Origin: Alphaproteobacteria bacterium
GTDB lineage: Bacteria > Pseudomonadota > Alphaproteobacteria > JANQMY01
Assembly: GCA_028279895.1 (NCBI GenBank)
Contig: JANQMY010000055.1
Location: 1 to 35,947 of the forward strand
Reading direction: 5' to 3'
DNA: 35,947 nucleotides
This document shows positions 1 to 8,695 of this stretch, in pieces. How positions within the stretch are numbered: the stretch's first letter is position 1; every line of letters begins with the position of its first letter. The notes under the pieces are model-generated. The model saw nothing but the letters and a program-made list of their open reading frames with translations, was not told where the DNA came from and ran no database searches. The position numbers were made by a program, and so were the translations under genes.

Positions 1-2
1 AC

Positions 3-1034
3 TACATGTGTAATCTTGCGCGCCAAGGCAATGAAGGCATTGACCGGCAGCCCGGCGAAGTGAGTTGGTCGCCGCTGCCCCTTTTTCATCTGAACGCGAC
101 AGCCTCAACGGTGGTAGGCACACTGCTCGCCGGCGGCCTGGCGGCGTTCTATCCACGATTCTCGGTGTCGAACTTCTGGGATGAGATAGAGCGCACTGGC
201 GCGACCGTCGCGTATCTGCTTGGGTCAATGATACCATTGATCGCAGATGCGCCGGATACCGAGGCTTCCAAAAGATGCTTTGGTCAAATACGAACGGTGC
301 GAGGCGCGCCGTTTCCGGCCGCATTGCAGGAAAAGTGGACGAAACGGTTCGGCATCAAGACGGCAGGGTCGATGGCCTACGGCTTGAGCGAAGCTTCTCT
401 GGTTACGAGCCTTAAGGCTGGTGAATACGCCGCACCCGGATCTTCCGGCAAACGGAACGATAGTTTCGATGTGCGTATCGTCGACGACGAAGACAACGAA
501 CTTCCGCCTGGTAAATCCGGCGAAATCATCATCCGCCCGTTAAAGCCCCACGTTATGTTCGAGGGCTACTGGCGACGTCCGGAGGCGACTCTGAAGGTCA
601 TGCGGAATCTATGGTTTCACTCGGGCGATATCGGCAAATTCGACGAGGAGGGCTTTTTCTTTTTCGTAGACCGCAAGAAGGACTACCTCCGCCGCCGGGG
701 GGAGAATGTGTCCAGCTTCGAGTTGGAGTCCACATTCCGTCGCCATCCTGACATTCAAGATGTGGCGGTACACGCCGTGTTGTCGGAGTTTACCGAAGAT
801 GATGTGAAGGCGACCGTGGTCCTTAAGAACGGATCTAACTTAACCGAGGCGGACCTCTGCCGCTGGTCCCTAGACAACCTGCCTTACTTTGCGGTGCCCC
901 GCTACATTGAGTTCCGGGAAGACCTACCGCGCAATCCGGTCGGCCGCGTCCTCAAATACCAGCTTCGCGACGAAGGGCGGACACCGCAAACATGGGATCG
1001 TGAAGAATCCGATATCGACATCAAAAAACGATAA
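3..1034 (+). CDS. Class I acyl-CoA ligase (AMP-binding), C-terminal part, cut by the left window edge
   Basis: This is the C-terminal two thirds of an ATP-dependent acyl-CoA synthetase, which activates a carboxylic acid to its CoA thioester through an acyl-AMP. Visible core motifs are PLFHLNA near the start, AYGLSEAS (A5), WFHSGDIGKFDEEGFF (A7), DRKKDYLRRRGENVSSFELE (A8) and the C-terminal NPVGRVLKYQLR (A10). The P-loop (TSGTTGxPKG) is absent because it lies upstream of the window, and the frame is open to the first bases. The first ATG, at base 6, is therefore probably internal. About 345 of a usual 500-520 residues are present. In A10 the usual GK is GR, with a Lys three residues later, as I recall for some CaiC/bile-acid-ligase-like enzymes. 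It converges with the amidohydrolase gene that follows. The substrate is unknown. Confidence 0.85.
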   Translation, partial: YMCNLARQGNEGIDRQPGEVSWSPLPLFHLNATASTVVGTLLAGGLAAFYPRFSVSNFWDEIERTGATVAYLLGSMIPLIADAPDTEASKRCFGQIRTVRGAPFPAALQEKWTKRFGIKTAGSMAYGLSEASLVTSLKAGEYAAPGSSGKRNDSFDVRIVDDEDNELPPGKSGEIIIRPLKPHVMFEGYWRRPEATLKVMRNLWFHSGDIGKFDEEGFFFFVDRKKDYLRRRGENVSSFELESTFRRHPDIQDVAVHAVLSEFTEDDVKATVVLKNGSNLTEADLCRWSLDNLPYFAVPRYIEFREDLPRNPVGRVLKYQLRDEGRTPQTWDREESDIDIKKR

Positions 1035-1143
1035 TGCAAGTTGGCTTTGCAGAATTGGGCCGGAGCTCACGCCCCTGTTTCAAGAGCGCCCCAAATCACG
1101 CCTCACGACAAGAACAAATCGGCATGAGATTGAAGGACAAGCT

Positions 1144-2451
1144 TCAAGTGGATCGACCGTCGTTCCGTTTGAATAGCTCGATTACATCGCGTGACGTTAC
1201 GACCCCTCGTCGCCCTTGGGCCGGTGTGTTTTTGGCACCGAATGATGCGGGAGTCGTATCCACATGGGCGGCTTCGGCACGCAAAGCGCCCACCATGCAG
1301 TCTTCCCGCCCTAACGTCGAGAAAGGGTCAAACCGGTAAGCCTTGCACGCATTTCCGTGCGTGATCTTGTCGACCTCATCATCCGGCACGCCCTTAAAAC
1401 TATCCGCAAGATACTCCGGTGATTTAGGCCATACACTATCCGAATGCGGATAATCACATTCATAACAAATTCGGTCGACGCCTATATGGTGGCGATTCTT
1501 CACACCGAACTTGTCGTCGATGAAGCAAGTTAGGAAATGCTGGCGGAAGACGTCACTGGGTTTTAAACCGTCGAAATCCGCTCGAGTCCAACGATGATGA
1601 TGTTCAAATGTGAAATCGGCCCGCTCCAAAAAATAGGGAACCCAGCCAATGCCGCCTTCCGAAAGGGCAATCGTCAGATCGGGATATCTTTGCAGCGCCT
1701 TGAGCTGTAACCAATCGGCGGCGCTGTAGGCGATCGAAAATGGCATACTGGCAATCCATGCATCGATCGGTGAGTCAAGTGACGCATGGGGCGATACCCG
1801 ACCTGTACCAATATGGCAATTGACAACCACCCCATTCTCTTGGCAGACCCGCCAAAGCGGTTCCCAATAGGCATTATGAATACTGGGCAGTCCCTTGACG
1901 CTGGGATTGTCAGAAAACGCGATCGCATGGCAGCCCTTCTTCACCACGCGTTTGATTTCATCCACCACGAGGGCGATGTCCCATAGAGGCAGGATTGCCA
2001 AGGGAATGAAGCGCCCCGGATAACTTCCGCACCATTCATCAATGTGCCAATCATTGTATGCTTTGACAATTTCATGAGCCGTCTTCTTGTCTTTGGCGTC
2101 CAAGAAGAACGATCCATCAAAGGATACAAACGTTCCGAAGTTGAGCGACGCCACAATGCCGTTGGCATTCATGTCGTCGACCCGGGCGCTCACATTGTAA
2201 GCCCCTTTGCGCATCTGATTTAACGAGGTGGGCTCGCAGCCATATTCTTCGCGCCGCCGCCCTGCCACCGCATTAAGCCCTACATTGGCCACCTTTCGGT
2301 CTTCAAAGATCCATACCTGGCTGCCATCGTCCTCGGTCACCATTTTCGGCGCTTTGGTTTTTAGGGATTTTGGCACATGCGCATCGAACATTTCGGGTGG
2401 CTCGATGATGTGATCATCGACGCTAACGATGATCATGTCGTCCATCCTCAT
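1144..2451 (-). CDS. Amidohydrolase family 2 (ACMSD-like metal-dependent hydrolase/decarboxylase)
   Basis: This is a TIM-barrel metal-dependent hydrolase of the amidohydrolase_2 family, whose members hydrolyse or decarboxylate cyclic and aromatic acids. The N-terminal metal motif reads SVDDHIIEPPEMFD, so a D-x-H-x-x-E pattern replaces the classic HxH. Later conserved segments are NCHIGTGR (metal His), ALSEGGIGWVPYFLERAD and YECDYPHSDSVWP (catalytic/metal Asp). The frame opens with GTG at 2457, but the ATG at 2451 sits better behind an AAGGAT Shine-Dalgarno, giving 435 residues. It is the last gene of a minus-strand operon behind the P450, 34 bases away. It is a paralogue of the amidohydrolase at 15612. 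The reaction (hydrolysis, decarboxylation or hydration) cannot be assigned. Confidence 0.85.
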   Translation of the reverse strand: MRMDDMIIVSVDDHIIEPPEMFDAHVPKSLKTKAPKMVTEDDGSQVWIFEDRKVANVGLNAVAGRRREEYGCEPTSLNQMRKGAYNVSARVDDMNANGIVASLNFGTFVSFDGSFFLDAKDKKTAHEIVKAYNDWHIDEWCGSYPGRFIPLAILPLWDIALVVDEIKRVVKKGCHAIAFSDNPSVKGLPSIHNAYWEPLWRVCQENGVVVNCHIGTGRVSPHASLDSPIDAWIASMPFSIAYSAADWLQLKALQRYPDLTIALSEGGIGWVPYFLERADFTFEHHHRWTRADFDGLKPSDVFRQHFLTCFIDDKFGVKNRHHIGVDRICYECDYPHSDSVWPKSPEYLADSFKGVPDDEVDKITHGNACKAYRFDPFSTLGREDCMVGALRAEAAHVDTTPASFGAKNTPAQGRRGVVTSRDVIELFKRNDGRST

Positions 2452-2485
2452 AGGCACTTATCCTTCAACAGCGGAAAATTCGCTT

Positions 2486-3697
2486 CTATTGATCACGATT
2501 CCAGACCAATGGCAGCCTGTCTAAACCCAACACACCTGCATGGCTGGTGATGACAGCTCCTTCTTGAATGCGGAACGCCGGAATGCGCTTCAACCATTCT
2601 TCTATGGCGACGCGCATTTCGCATCTCGCAAGTAGAGCGCCGATGCACCGGTGGGGGCCCGCAGAAAAAGCGAAATGACGGTTGGGCGATCGACCAATCT
2701 TCATCTTGTCCGGGTCTTCGAATTCTTCGCCGTCCAGGCTACCCAGAGCTGTGATGCATTCGACGATATCGCCTTTCTTCATCGTCACACCGTGAAACTC
2801 ATGATCCCGCATGACGGTACGCCGCGTGGGTACTACGGAATGAAGCCGCAGCATCTCTTCGACGAAGCCAGGTATCTGTGCCGGTTCCGCACACAGCAAT
2901 CTGCAAGTTTGTGGGTGCTCCGCAAGGTGACGAAACGCGTATCCAAGCGAAGCCGTGACCGTATCGAGACCGCCCACGAACAGCAAATAGCAAATGCCCA
3001 AACTTTCATCATCCGTGATCGGTTCGTCCTCGATCGCGGCATTGGCGACAAAGCTGATCATACCATTCTTCGGGTTTGCTTTTCGCGCAGTAATCTCCGT
3101 GCGCATGAACTGCAAGATTTCGCGCGCTGCCTTAATGCGTTTCGCCAAGTCAGATTGATGGAGAAGATCACGTTCCCACGCGATGAAAGTCTCAAGCTGG
3201 GATGGCGGCAGCCCAAGAAGTTCGAGCATGACGGTTGCGGGAAGCGGTGTCCCGAAATCCTCTATGAATTCGCACGCACCCACCCCCTTAAGCCTGTCGA
3301 TCAAACTGCCCGCGCGGTCCCGGAGACGTGGTGCAAGGCGGTTAACCGCATCTGACGAAAAAAATGGGTTCAGAAGCGTACGAAATTTTGTGTGTGCGGG
3401 CGGGTCGAGTTCCAGCGGGATCATGTCCCAACGCTCACCGACAATGGTGGAAAATTGCGAACAACCCTTGCTGGAATACAAATCCGGGCTCTGAAGTATC
3501 TCCCTCAGCAAGCGAGCCCGAGATACGGTCCATGCACCACGCCCCATATAGTGCCGGGGGTTGAAAGTCACGTCCGGTCCGCCACGAATTTCCCTGAGCC
3601 GCGCGAAAGGGTCAACTGACTGTTCTGCATCGCGGAATGGATCGTAATTCTGCACAAGCGCCGCAGATACATGCTGCGGTCGGTCAGAGCCATCCAT
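2486..3697 (-). CDS. Cytochrome P450 monooxygenase
   Basis: This is a soluble bacterial-type P450 of about 403 residues that should hydroxylate a small hydrophobic substrate. The I-helix oxygen-activation motif is GGLDT (residues about 242-246), the K-helix ExxR is EEMLR near 281-284, and the heme loop is FAFSAGPHRCIG with the heme-ligand Cys near residue 351. There is no membrane anchor and no fused reductase. No ferredoxin or ferredoxin reductase gene is in the window, so electrons must come from partners encoded elsewhere. A TTG opens the frame at 3712, but ATG 3697 (MDGSDRPQ) is the more natural start. It lies in the minus-strand operon with the SDR and MDR genes, with a 162-base gap to the MDR gene. 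The CYP family cannot be assigned by eye. Confidence 0.92.
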   Translation of the reverse strand: MDGSDRPQHVSAALVQNYDPFRDAEQSVDPFARLREIRGGPDVTFNPRHYMGRGAWTVSRARLLREILQSPDLYSSKGCSQFSTIVGERWDMIPLELDPPAHTKFRTLLNPFFSSDAVNRLAPRLRDRAGSLIDRLKGVGACEFIEDFGTPLPATVMLELLGLPPSQLETFIAWERDLLHQSDLAKRIKAAREILQFMRTEITARKANPKNGMISFVANAAIEDEPITDDESLGICYLLFVGGLDTVTASLGYAFRHLAEHPQTCRLLCAEPAQIPGFVEEMLRLHSVVPTRRTVMRDHEFHGVTMKKGDIVECITALGSLDGEEFEDPDKMKIGRSPNRHFAFSAGPHRCIGALLARCEMRVAIEEWLKRIPAFRIQEGAVITSHAGVLGLDRLPLVWNRDQ

Positions 3698-3859
3698 CTC
3701 GCACCCCCGCAAGCTCCGAAACGTTTTCCTGGAAGCGCCCGTGATGCGACCGGTTCGGTTTTTCAGCTATGCAAAAAACTTTCTTCAAACCACCTTCCAA
3801 CCTTTTGCGGTTTTCAAGCACGGACGGAAACGCCTATACATCGAACTGCGCTTAACACG

Positions 3860-4876
3860 CTAAAGCCTCAAAAGCTGCTTGCCGAAATTACCGCCTTTGT
3901 AAATTCGCATGAGCGCTTGAGGGGCATTTTCCAAACCCTCGAGAATATCTTCCTTGTACTGCAGATCACCCTTCTGCACCCACTTCAGCAGCCGTGCGTC
4001 GGCAACCGCAAACTGGTTGCGAAAGTTTGGCAGAAGAAACCCTTGTATGGTGGCACCCGTATGAACAACATTGAAATAATTGCGCGGGCCTGGCGGCATC
4101 TGTTCGGGGTCTCGCGGGTCGTAGTTGTAACGCGAAATGCCGCCGCAAATGACCACGCGCGCATTCTGTGCCAAGCGCCCCAGACCATCGTTCAGCACCT
4201 CGCCGCCCACATTGTCGAAGAAGATGTCGACGCCGTTAGGCGCCAATTCCCGCAATTGCTTGCGGACTTTGTCACTCTTGTAATCGATGGCGGCATCAAA
4301 GCCGAGATCGTCAACAAGCCAAGCGCATTTTTCAGGGCCGCCTGCAATGCCGATAACCGTGCAGCCGCAGATTTTCCCAATCTGCCCCACCACACTGCCC
4401 GTAGCGCCCGCCGCACCGGATATCACCAGCACATCTCCAGGCTTAGGCTTGCCGATATGGAGAAGGCCGAAATAGGCGGTTCGGCCCGTCGTCCCCAAAA
4501 CGCCGAGCGCGGCACTGGCAGGCGCGTCCAAAGGAACCTTCTCCACATCCTCACCACGCACCACCGAAAACTCCTGCCATCCCAAAGGACCACAAACCAC
4601 ATCACCCTCACCAAGTTCGTGTACTTTCGATTTGAGGATGGTCCCGACGCCCGTGCCGCGCATGACGTCGCCGATTTCCGTAGGATTGACGTATCCGGCA
4701 ATATTTTCCATCCAACTCTTCAGTGCCGGGTCAAAGCCGAGATAAGAGGTTTTGACCAAAACTTCGCCATCGGAAGGGTCATTGACATCGGCTTCGTGAA
4801 ACTCAAAATCGGAGTCTTGAAGTTCACGACCCAGCGGTCGGGCTGCGATAAGCCATTGACGGTTTTTCTGTGTCAT
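3860..4876 (-). CDS. NADP-dependent MDR oxidoreductase (CurA/leukotriene B4 dehydrogenase-like)
   Basis: This is a zinc-independent medium-chain reductase of 338 residues, which usually reduces the C=C bond of an alpha,beta-unsaturated carbonyl with NADPH. The N-terminal GroES-like domain carries GFDPALKSWMENIAGY. The Rossmann domain has ISGAAGATGSVVGQIGK (AxxGxxG nucleotide loop), then IDYKSDK, GVDIFFDNVGGEVL and VVICGGISRYN. The zinc ligands of alcohol dehydrogenases are absent, as expected for this family. Its GAGGAG ribosome-binding site is formed by the last codons of the upstream SDR gene (Glu-Glu-stop), and only six bases separate the two genes, so translation is probably coupled. A paralogue lies at 34436. 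Confidence 0.9.
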   Translation of the reverse strand: MTQKNRQWLIAARPLGRELQDSDFEFHEADVNDPSDGEVLVKTSYLGFDPALKSWMENIAGYVNPTEIGDVMRGTGVGTILKSKVHELGEGDVVCGPLGWQEFSVVRGEDVEKVPLDAPASAALGVLGTTGRTAYFGLLHIGKPKPGDVLVISGAAGATGSVVGQIGKICGCTVIGIAGGPEKCAWLVDDLGFDAAIDYKSDKVRKQLRELAPNGVDIFFDNVGGEVLNDGLGRLAQNARVVICGGISRYNYDPRDPEQMPPGPRNYFNVVHTGATIQGFLLPNFRNQFAVADARLLKWVQKGDLQYKEDILEGLENAPQALMRIYKGGNFGKQLLRL

Positions 4877-4882
4877 GTGGGA

Positions 4883-5626
4883 TTACTCCTCACAGCCATC
4901 CAAGCGGATGATCGTGCCGGTGGTATAGCTTGAATTGTCGCTCGCGAGATAAAGAGCACTCGTGACGATCTCATGCGGACGCCCGATGCGACCGGCCGCA
5001 GAAGTGGTCGTGCGGTCCTTTTCCTCTCGCCAGCTTTTTGAAATGTCGGTCCAGAATGGACCAGCCATGATGCCGTTGACGCGCACCTTGGGCCCGTACT
5101 CCAACGCAAACGCGGTGGTGATCGTATTAAGCCCGGCCTTCGCTGCGGCATAAACACTAAACTGCGGTTTGGGTCGCACGGCCCCCATACTGCTGATGTT
5201 GATAATGTTGCCGCCGTCGCCCGCCGCCATCCGGCTGCCTATCAATGCAGACAGACGAAACGGTCCCTTCAGATTAACGTTCATCGTCTTGTCGAAGAGT
5301 GCTTCGTTTATCTCCAGCGATGATGGCGCGACGGGAGCAATCCCGGCGTTGTTGACCAAAATGTCCACACGACCAAACTTGCCGTAGGCGAATGCCACCA
5401 GATCATCAAGAGCGTCCCATTCAGCCACATGGCAGGCATAGGCGGCGGCACGGCGCCCAAGTTTTGCAATTTCCTCGGCAGCCTTCTCGCAGGCGTCGAT
5501 CTTACGGCTGACCACGAGGATGTCCGCGCCTTGTTCGGCAAAAGCTTTTGCGATTTCAAAACCAAGGCCGCGGCTACCGCCCGTCACAAGCGCCATTTTG
5601 CCGGATAGGTCGAAATAATCGGTCAC
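4883..5626 (-). CDS. Short-chain dehydrogenase/reductase (SDR)
   Basis: This is a classical SDR of 247 residues that oxidises or reduces an alcohol/ketone with NAD(P). The cofactor loop is TGGSRGLG (residues about 16-23), followed by ILVNNAGIAP, the catalytic Ser in NIINISSMGAV, and YAAAK with the Tyr and Lys. The start is GTG at 5626, about 10 bases after a GAAGGAG ribosome-binding site. It is the first gene of the minus-strand operon SDR, MDR, P450, amidohydrolase, so the promoter should lie in the 602-base region upstream. As the neighbour of a P450, it plausibly oxidises the hydroxyl that the P450 introduces (inference). Confidence 0.92.
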   Translation of the reverse strand: MTDYFDLSGKMALVTGGSRGLGFEIAKAFAEQGADILVVSRKIDACEKAAEEIAKLGRRAAAYACHVAEWDALDDLVAFAYGKFGRVDILVNNAGIAPVAPSSLEINEALFDKTMNVNLKGPFRLSALIGSRMAAGDGGNIINISSMGAVRPKPQFSVYAAAKAGLNTITTAFALEYGPKVRVNGIMAGPFWTDISKSWREEKDRTTTSAAGRIGRPHEIVTSALYLASDNSSYTTGTIIRLDGCEE

Positions 5627-6228
5627 GTAAGAAGTTCTCCTTCATCTTAATCTTTACCGGAATCACTAGCATTGGGATGGGACGATGTGGCCTTACCGAT
5701 TCATCCAACACAGCTCGGTCGCTCTGCCAATATGCATGCGAATCATCATCGACGCCGGTTTCCCCCGTCCTCCTCAACGATCGAATTCCGATCTGCTTCG
5801 ATCCGTAGGCAGAAGGGTTATTCAAAGAGGCAAAATGCGGGGGTGTAGAAATGGGTTCCATTTCTACACCCCACGCCACCCCCCGCCATTCGTTGAAATG
5901 GTCGAACCGCATAGCAGCAAGTTGCGTCCCGTACGTTCATCCGACACCGCAAATTTCTCCAATGCAGGTCGGTTCAATATATCTAACTATGGTAATGATA
6001 GTGATTTATTTACGCTGTGTCGATGGGAACTTGTTCCCGACAGAACTGAACGTCATATTAATTGGGGAAAAACTGCCTATTTGATATGCTGCGGCCGTGG
6101 CGATTGCGCACACCACTGTTTTTCGCCCCCATCACCGTCATCCCGGACCAAATTGGTTTCATATTCTTTGGCAACGCAGTTGAAACAACGAGGAAAACGC
6201 CGTTTTGTTGGGGACGGCGCATCAGCGC
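5627..6228. other. 602-base intergenic region with the SDR-operon promoter area and a strong hairpin
   Basis: No convincing gene is visible here; the short open frames lack ribosome-binding sites and recognisable products. It contains the perfect inverted repeat at 5840-5872. It also has an AT-rich tract around 5975-6015 with a poor match (5992-6002, GTAATGATAGT) to the core of the operator element seen at five other promoters. The SDR operon must be transcribed leftward from here, and the GntR gene ends at its right edge. Confidence 0.6.
5837..5876. repeat. Perfect 15-bp inverted repeat with 3-base loop
   Basis: GGGGTGTAGAAATGG at 5840-5854 is exactly mirrored by CCATTTCTACACCCC at 5858-5872, with GTT as loop. 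GCG at 5837-5839 can pair with CGC at 5874-5876 past a one-base bulge. A second CACCCCCC tract just downstream could pair alternatively with the left arm. No U-tract follows, so it is not a standard intrinsic terminator. It could be a MITE/REP-type element, a transcript-end stabiliser or a protein site. Confidence 0.75.
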
Positions 6229-7044
6229 CTACACGAGGCCCATTTTCTCGCCAATTTTAGACGGCCAATAGGCACGGAAATGATCGCCCACATGTTTTAC
6301 GTGGTCGCCCATCAGACGGGCCGCCTTCGCCGCATTACCAGCAATGATAGCGCGGGCAATGGCCTGGTGCTCGCATACCACTTCATCAGCGATATCGATG
6401 CTTCTGACGACCTCAAACAGATGTTCTTCGACCATATAGCTGATCGCTTGATGGCCGAGCGCTAAAATACGGTTGCCCGCAAGGACCGCCACCGTATCGT
6501 GAAAGATGTCACCCACCCGCGGCATTTCGGTGTCTTCCAGGTTTTCAAGAAAGGGCTCCATCGCAGTGCGCACCGCTACTCGATCCGAATTCTCTGCGGC
6601 AAGCCGTGCCAATACGGGTTCGGTAATCGTCCAGGCAAAAAGCAGTTCGTCGTAACTGGCACCGGCCATATGAAGGTAAAGGGTCATGGTGCGTGCCAGG
6701 TTACGTGGATGAACCCGACCGACCACAGGGCCGCCCCCAGGGCCAGGGCGGATAAGAATCAATCCTTGAACTTCGAGCAATCGCAATGCTTCACGAAGCG
6801 ACGAACGACTCACACCATAATGACCAAGCATTTCAGCTTCCAACGGCAATCGGTCTCCAGACTCCAGTCTCTGGCGAATAATGTCACGGACAATATCCAA
6901 AGCGACACCCTCGGAGGTTTTGAGGGGACGGCGGCCCGGTACGTCCAGCCACCGCGCCTTTGCACCCGCAACAGGGCCAACCGGAGCTGTCTGCTTTTGT
7001 TTCTTCTGCGGCGTATGTGTGCGTTTGCCTTTTCGCGCCATCAT
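6229..7044 (-). CDS. GntR family transcriptional regulator, FadR/FCD subfamily (regulator 1)
   Basis: This is a DNA-binding regulator of 271 residues. A basic N-terminal extension (about residues 1-40) precedes the winged helix-turn-helix with GDRLPLEAEMLGHY and the recognition-helix segment VSRSSLREALRLLE. The wing reads GLILIRPGPGGGP. The C-terminal FCD effector domain shows the expected acidic/His metal-site pattern (DIFHDT, EHQAIARAI, GDHVKHVGDHF), suggesting a small carboxylate or acyl-CoA ligand. It is closely similar to the regulator at 24870, with an identical recognition helix. It starts at tandem ATGs behind GAGAGAT. A copy of the shared CCTNATNATSATNATNA element lies about 63 bases upstream, which suggests autoregulation. 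Confidence 0.93.
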   Translation of the reverse strand: MMARKGKRTHTPQKKQKQTAPVGPVAGAKARWLDVPGRRPLKTSEGVALDIVRDIIRQRLESGDRLPLEAEMLGHYGVSRSSLREALRLLEVQGLILIRPGPGGGPVVGRVHPRNLARTMTLYLHMAGASYDELLFAWTITEPVLARLAAENSDRVAVRTAMEPFLENLEDTEMPRVGDIFHDTVAVLAGNRILALGHQAISYMVEEHLFEVVRSIDIADEVVCEHQAIARAIIAGNAAKAARLMGDHVKHVGDHFRAYWPSKIGEKMGLV

Positions 7045-7106
7045 CGGATCTCTCTGTCTATGTCGACCTTGAGCGGTCAGGTCACAATCTTATGCTGTGA
7101 CAAGTT

Positions 7107-7123
7107 CCTAATTATCATCATGA
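7107..7123 (+). promoter_or_regulatory. Putative GntR operator, copy 1 (upstream of GntR regulator 1)
   Basis: CCTAATTATCATCATGA matches the element shared by five promoter regions here, CCTNATNATSATNATNA, whose core ATnATsATnAT is a pseudo-palindrome. It lies upstream of the minus-strand GntR gene, in the 238-base gap after the end of the long CoA-enzyme operon. Confidence 0.6.
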
Positions 7124-7282
7124 GTTAATGTGAGGTCTTATGACTATACTCACAAGAGTAAGAACGTCGCTGGCAGAAGATGGCGTCCGATATTGGCCGT
7201 GACGCGACCTATTTCACCGTTGGTCGCTCTAGCTCAACGTTTCTGGTGCTGGTGTAAGAGGCTTATTCTCTGCCATTCTTCG

Positions 7283-8695
7283 CTATGCCATAAAAACGAT
7301 GTGACCGGAAACAATGGTTGCGGCAACAAGTTCTTCCGACAACTGCGGCAAGGCATCCCGAATCGGTTCGTTAAGCAGACACAGATCGGCGGCGCCCCCA
7401 ACGACAACTCCGCGCGGCGCTCCTCCCGGGTTACGAGCACCCGTCAAATACAGCGACAGGGCCTCGGCAGACGTAATCCCTTCGGCGGACCCAACGGCCC
7501 TGTTGTCACCGGCAGCCCGACGTTCTACGGCAGACCGCATCCCCACCCAGGGATTTGGCTCCGTATACGGCGCATCAGAACTTCCTGCAACCCCAATCCC
7601 GGCGTCACGCAAACTACGGCAGCGATACAGATCTTCGATTTCTTGCGGCAATACTTCTGATAGATAGCGTGCGCCTCTTTCAAAGACGAAAGCGGATTGT
7701 GTGACAACCGTTAGATTCATGGACTTAATGACGGAAATCGCGTCCCATGGAATTAATGCGCCATGCTCTAACCTGTCTCCCGGTTGCGTTCCCTCGCTCT
7801 CAAAAGCAGCAAGAGTGAATGCGAGTTCGGCGTAAGTGACGCAATGCACGGCCACAGCGCGGCCCCACCGGCGTGCACTTCGTATCTGCTCGCACATCGA
7901 GTCGATTGGGGGCAGGTTGGCTTCGTCTAGAATGATCTTGACCGGTCCAATCTCATATGCGCCGTCTGGGGAACGGGCCAGTTCTCCACCACTCATCATC
8001 ATGAGATGTTGGGGCAAATCGCCCTGTCGTCTGGCGTTCGCTAGAATTGCGGCGGACGTATGGTCGTTTGTGACAGAAGCATCCGTGAGAGAAGTTATGC
8101 CGTAACCGGCCAATCTTTCCCCAATCTTGCGAAACTGAGGTCGAGTAGTGCCGAGTTGACGTCGCAGCCAGCGATCGCCTCGCCAGATGCGTCCCGTTGG
8201 CCGGTTTTTTTTGTCTTTTTCGACACAGTCTGGATCACCGTCGGTTGAAATGGATCGAAGTGCCAAACTATTCAGCATCCAGAGCGCTCCGGTCTGATGC
8301 TGTATCCGAATCGGATGGCGCGGCGAAATGATGTCCAGTTCCGGAAGGCCAAGCGGCCCGGCAATTCTTTCATGATAACCAACGGCCCTGATCCACGCCC
8401 CGTCTTGAAGCTGGCTGGCGAACGTTTGAACGATTCTGACAATGTCATCAAAGTCTCGGGCGTTCTCCAGGCGCACGGACCGCGAAGCTGCCTCGAGAGA
8501 TAACAAATGAATGTGATGATCGGTCAAGCCCGGGATGAGCGCCCCCCCCCGTCCATCCAATTCATTCCGCCCCGTCAAACCGGTGCCAATTTCGCGAATC
8601 CAGCCATCCGCAATCCGAACATCCAAATTCGGCCGACCGGCGATCTCGACATTTCGAATGAGTAAGGAACCACCTTCAGTCCCTGCGCTATCCAT
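7283..8695 (-). CDS. Amidohydrolase family 3 (YtcJ-like metal-dependent hydrolase)
   Basis: This is a metal-dependent hydrolase of about 470 residues from the amidohydrolase_3 group. Visible features are LIPGLTDHHIHL near the N-terminus (HxH metal motif), GITSLTDASVTNDHT, AVAVHCVTYAEL (metal His), RLEHGALIPWD (metal His) and GIGVAGSSDAPYTEPNPW (catalytic Asp). The C-terminal strand domain is GGAADLCLLNEPI. The frame extends to 8776, but that would run deep into the preceding gene. ATG 8695 (MDSAGTEGG), with GGAA 8 bases upstream, fits better and overlaps the CoA-transferase stop by 8 bases, implying translational coupling. It is the last gene of the seven-gene minus operon. YtcJ-like substrates are poorly known; an amide, lactone or imine ring opening is possible. 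Confidence 0.87.
   Translation of the reverse strand: MDSAGTEGGSLLIRNVEIAGRPNLDVRIADGWIREIGTGLTGRNELDGRGGALIPGLTDHHIHLLSLEAASRSVRLENARDFDDIVRIVQTFASQLQDGAWIRAVGYHERIAGPLGLPELDIISPRHPIRIQHQTGALWMLNSLALRSISTDGDPDCVEKDKKNRPTGRIWRGDRWLRRQLGTTRPQFRKIGERLAGYGITSLTDASVTNDHTSAAILANARRQGDLPQHLMMMSGGELARSPDGAYEIGPVKIILDEANLPPIDSMCEQIRSARRWGRAVAVHCVTYAELAFTLAAFESEGTQPGDRLEHGALIPWDAISVIKSMNLTVVTQSAFVFERGARYLSEVLPQEIEDLYRCRSLRDAGIGVAGSSDAPYTEPNPWVGMRSAVERRAAGDNRAVGSAEGITSAEALSLYLTGARNPGGAPRGVVVGGAADLCLLNEPIRDALPQLSEELVAATIVSGHIVFMA

Noticed and set aside
2651..3355. 234-codon open frame on the plus strand inside the P450 gene
   Set aside because: It is antisense to a P450 with all its motifs, has no recognisable product and is a shadow of codon bias.
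3671..4933. 420-codon open frame on the plus strand over the MDR reductase
   Set aside because: It is antisense to a clear MDR enzyme, and the translation is Arg/His-rich with no family features.
5992..6002. GTAATGATAGT as a sixth GntR operator, for the P450 operon
   Set aside because: Two core positions and the CCT flank do not match. Kept only as a weak candidate in the intergenic entry.
7991..8005. ACTCATCATCATGAG, a near match to the putative GntR operator
   Set aside because: It lies inside the amidohydrolase 3 gene, where it encodes a run of Met codons on the minus strand, and it mismatches two fixed positions. Treated as coincidence.
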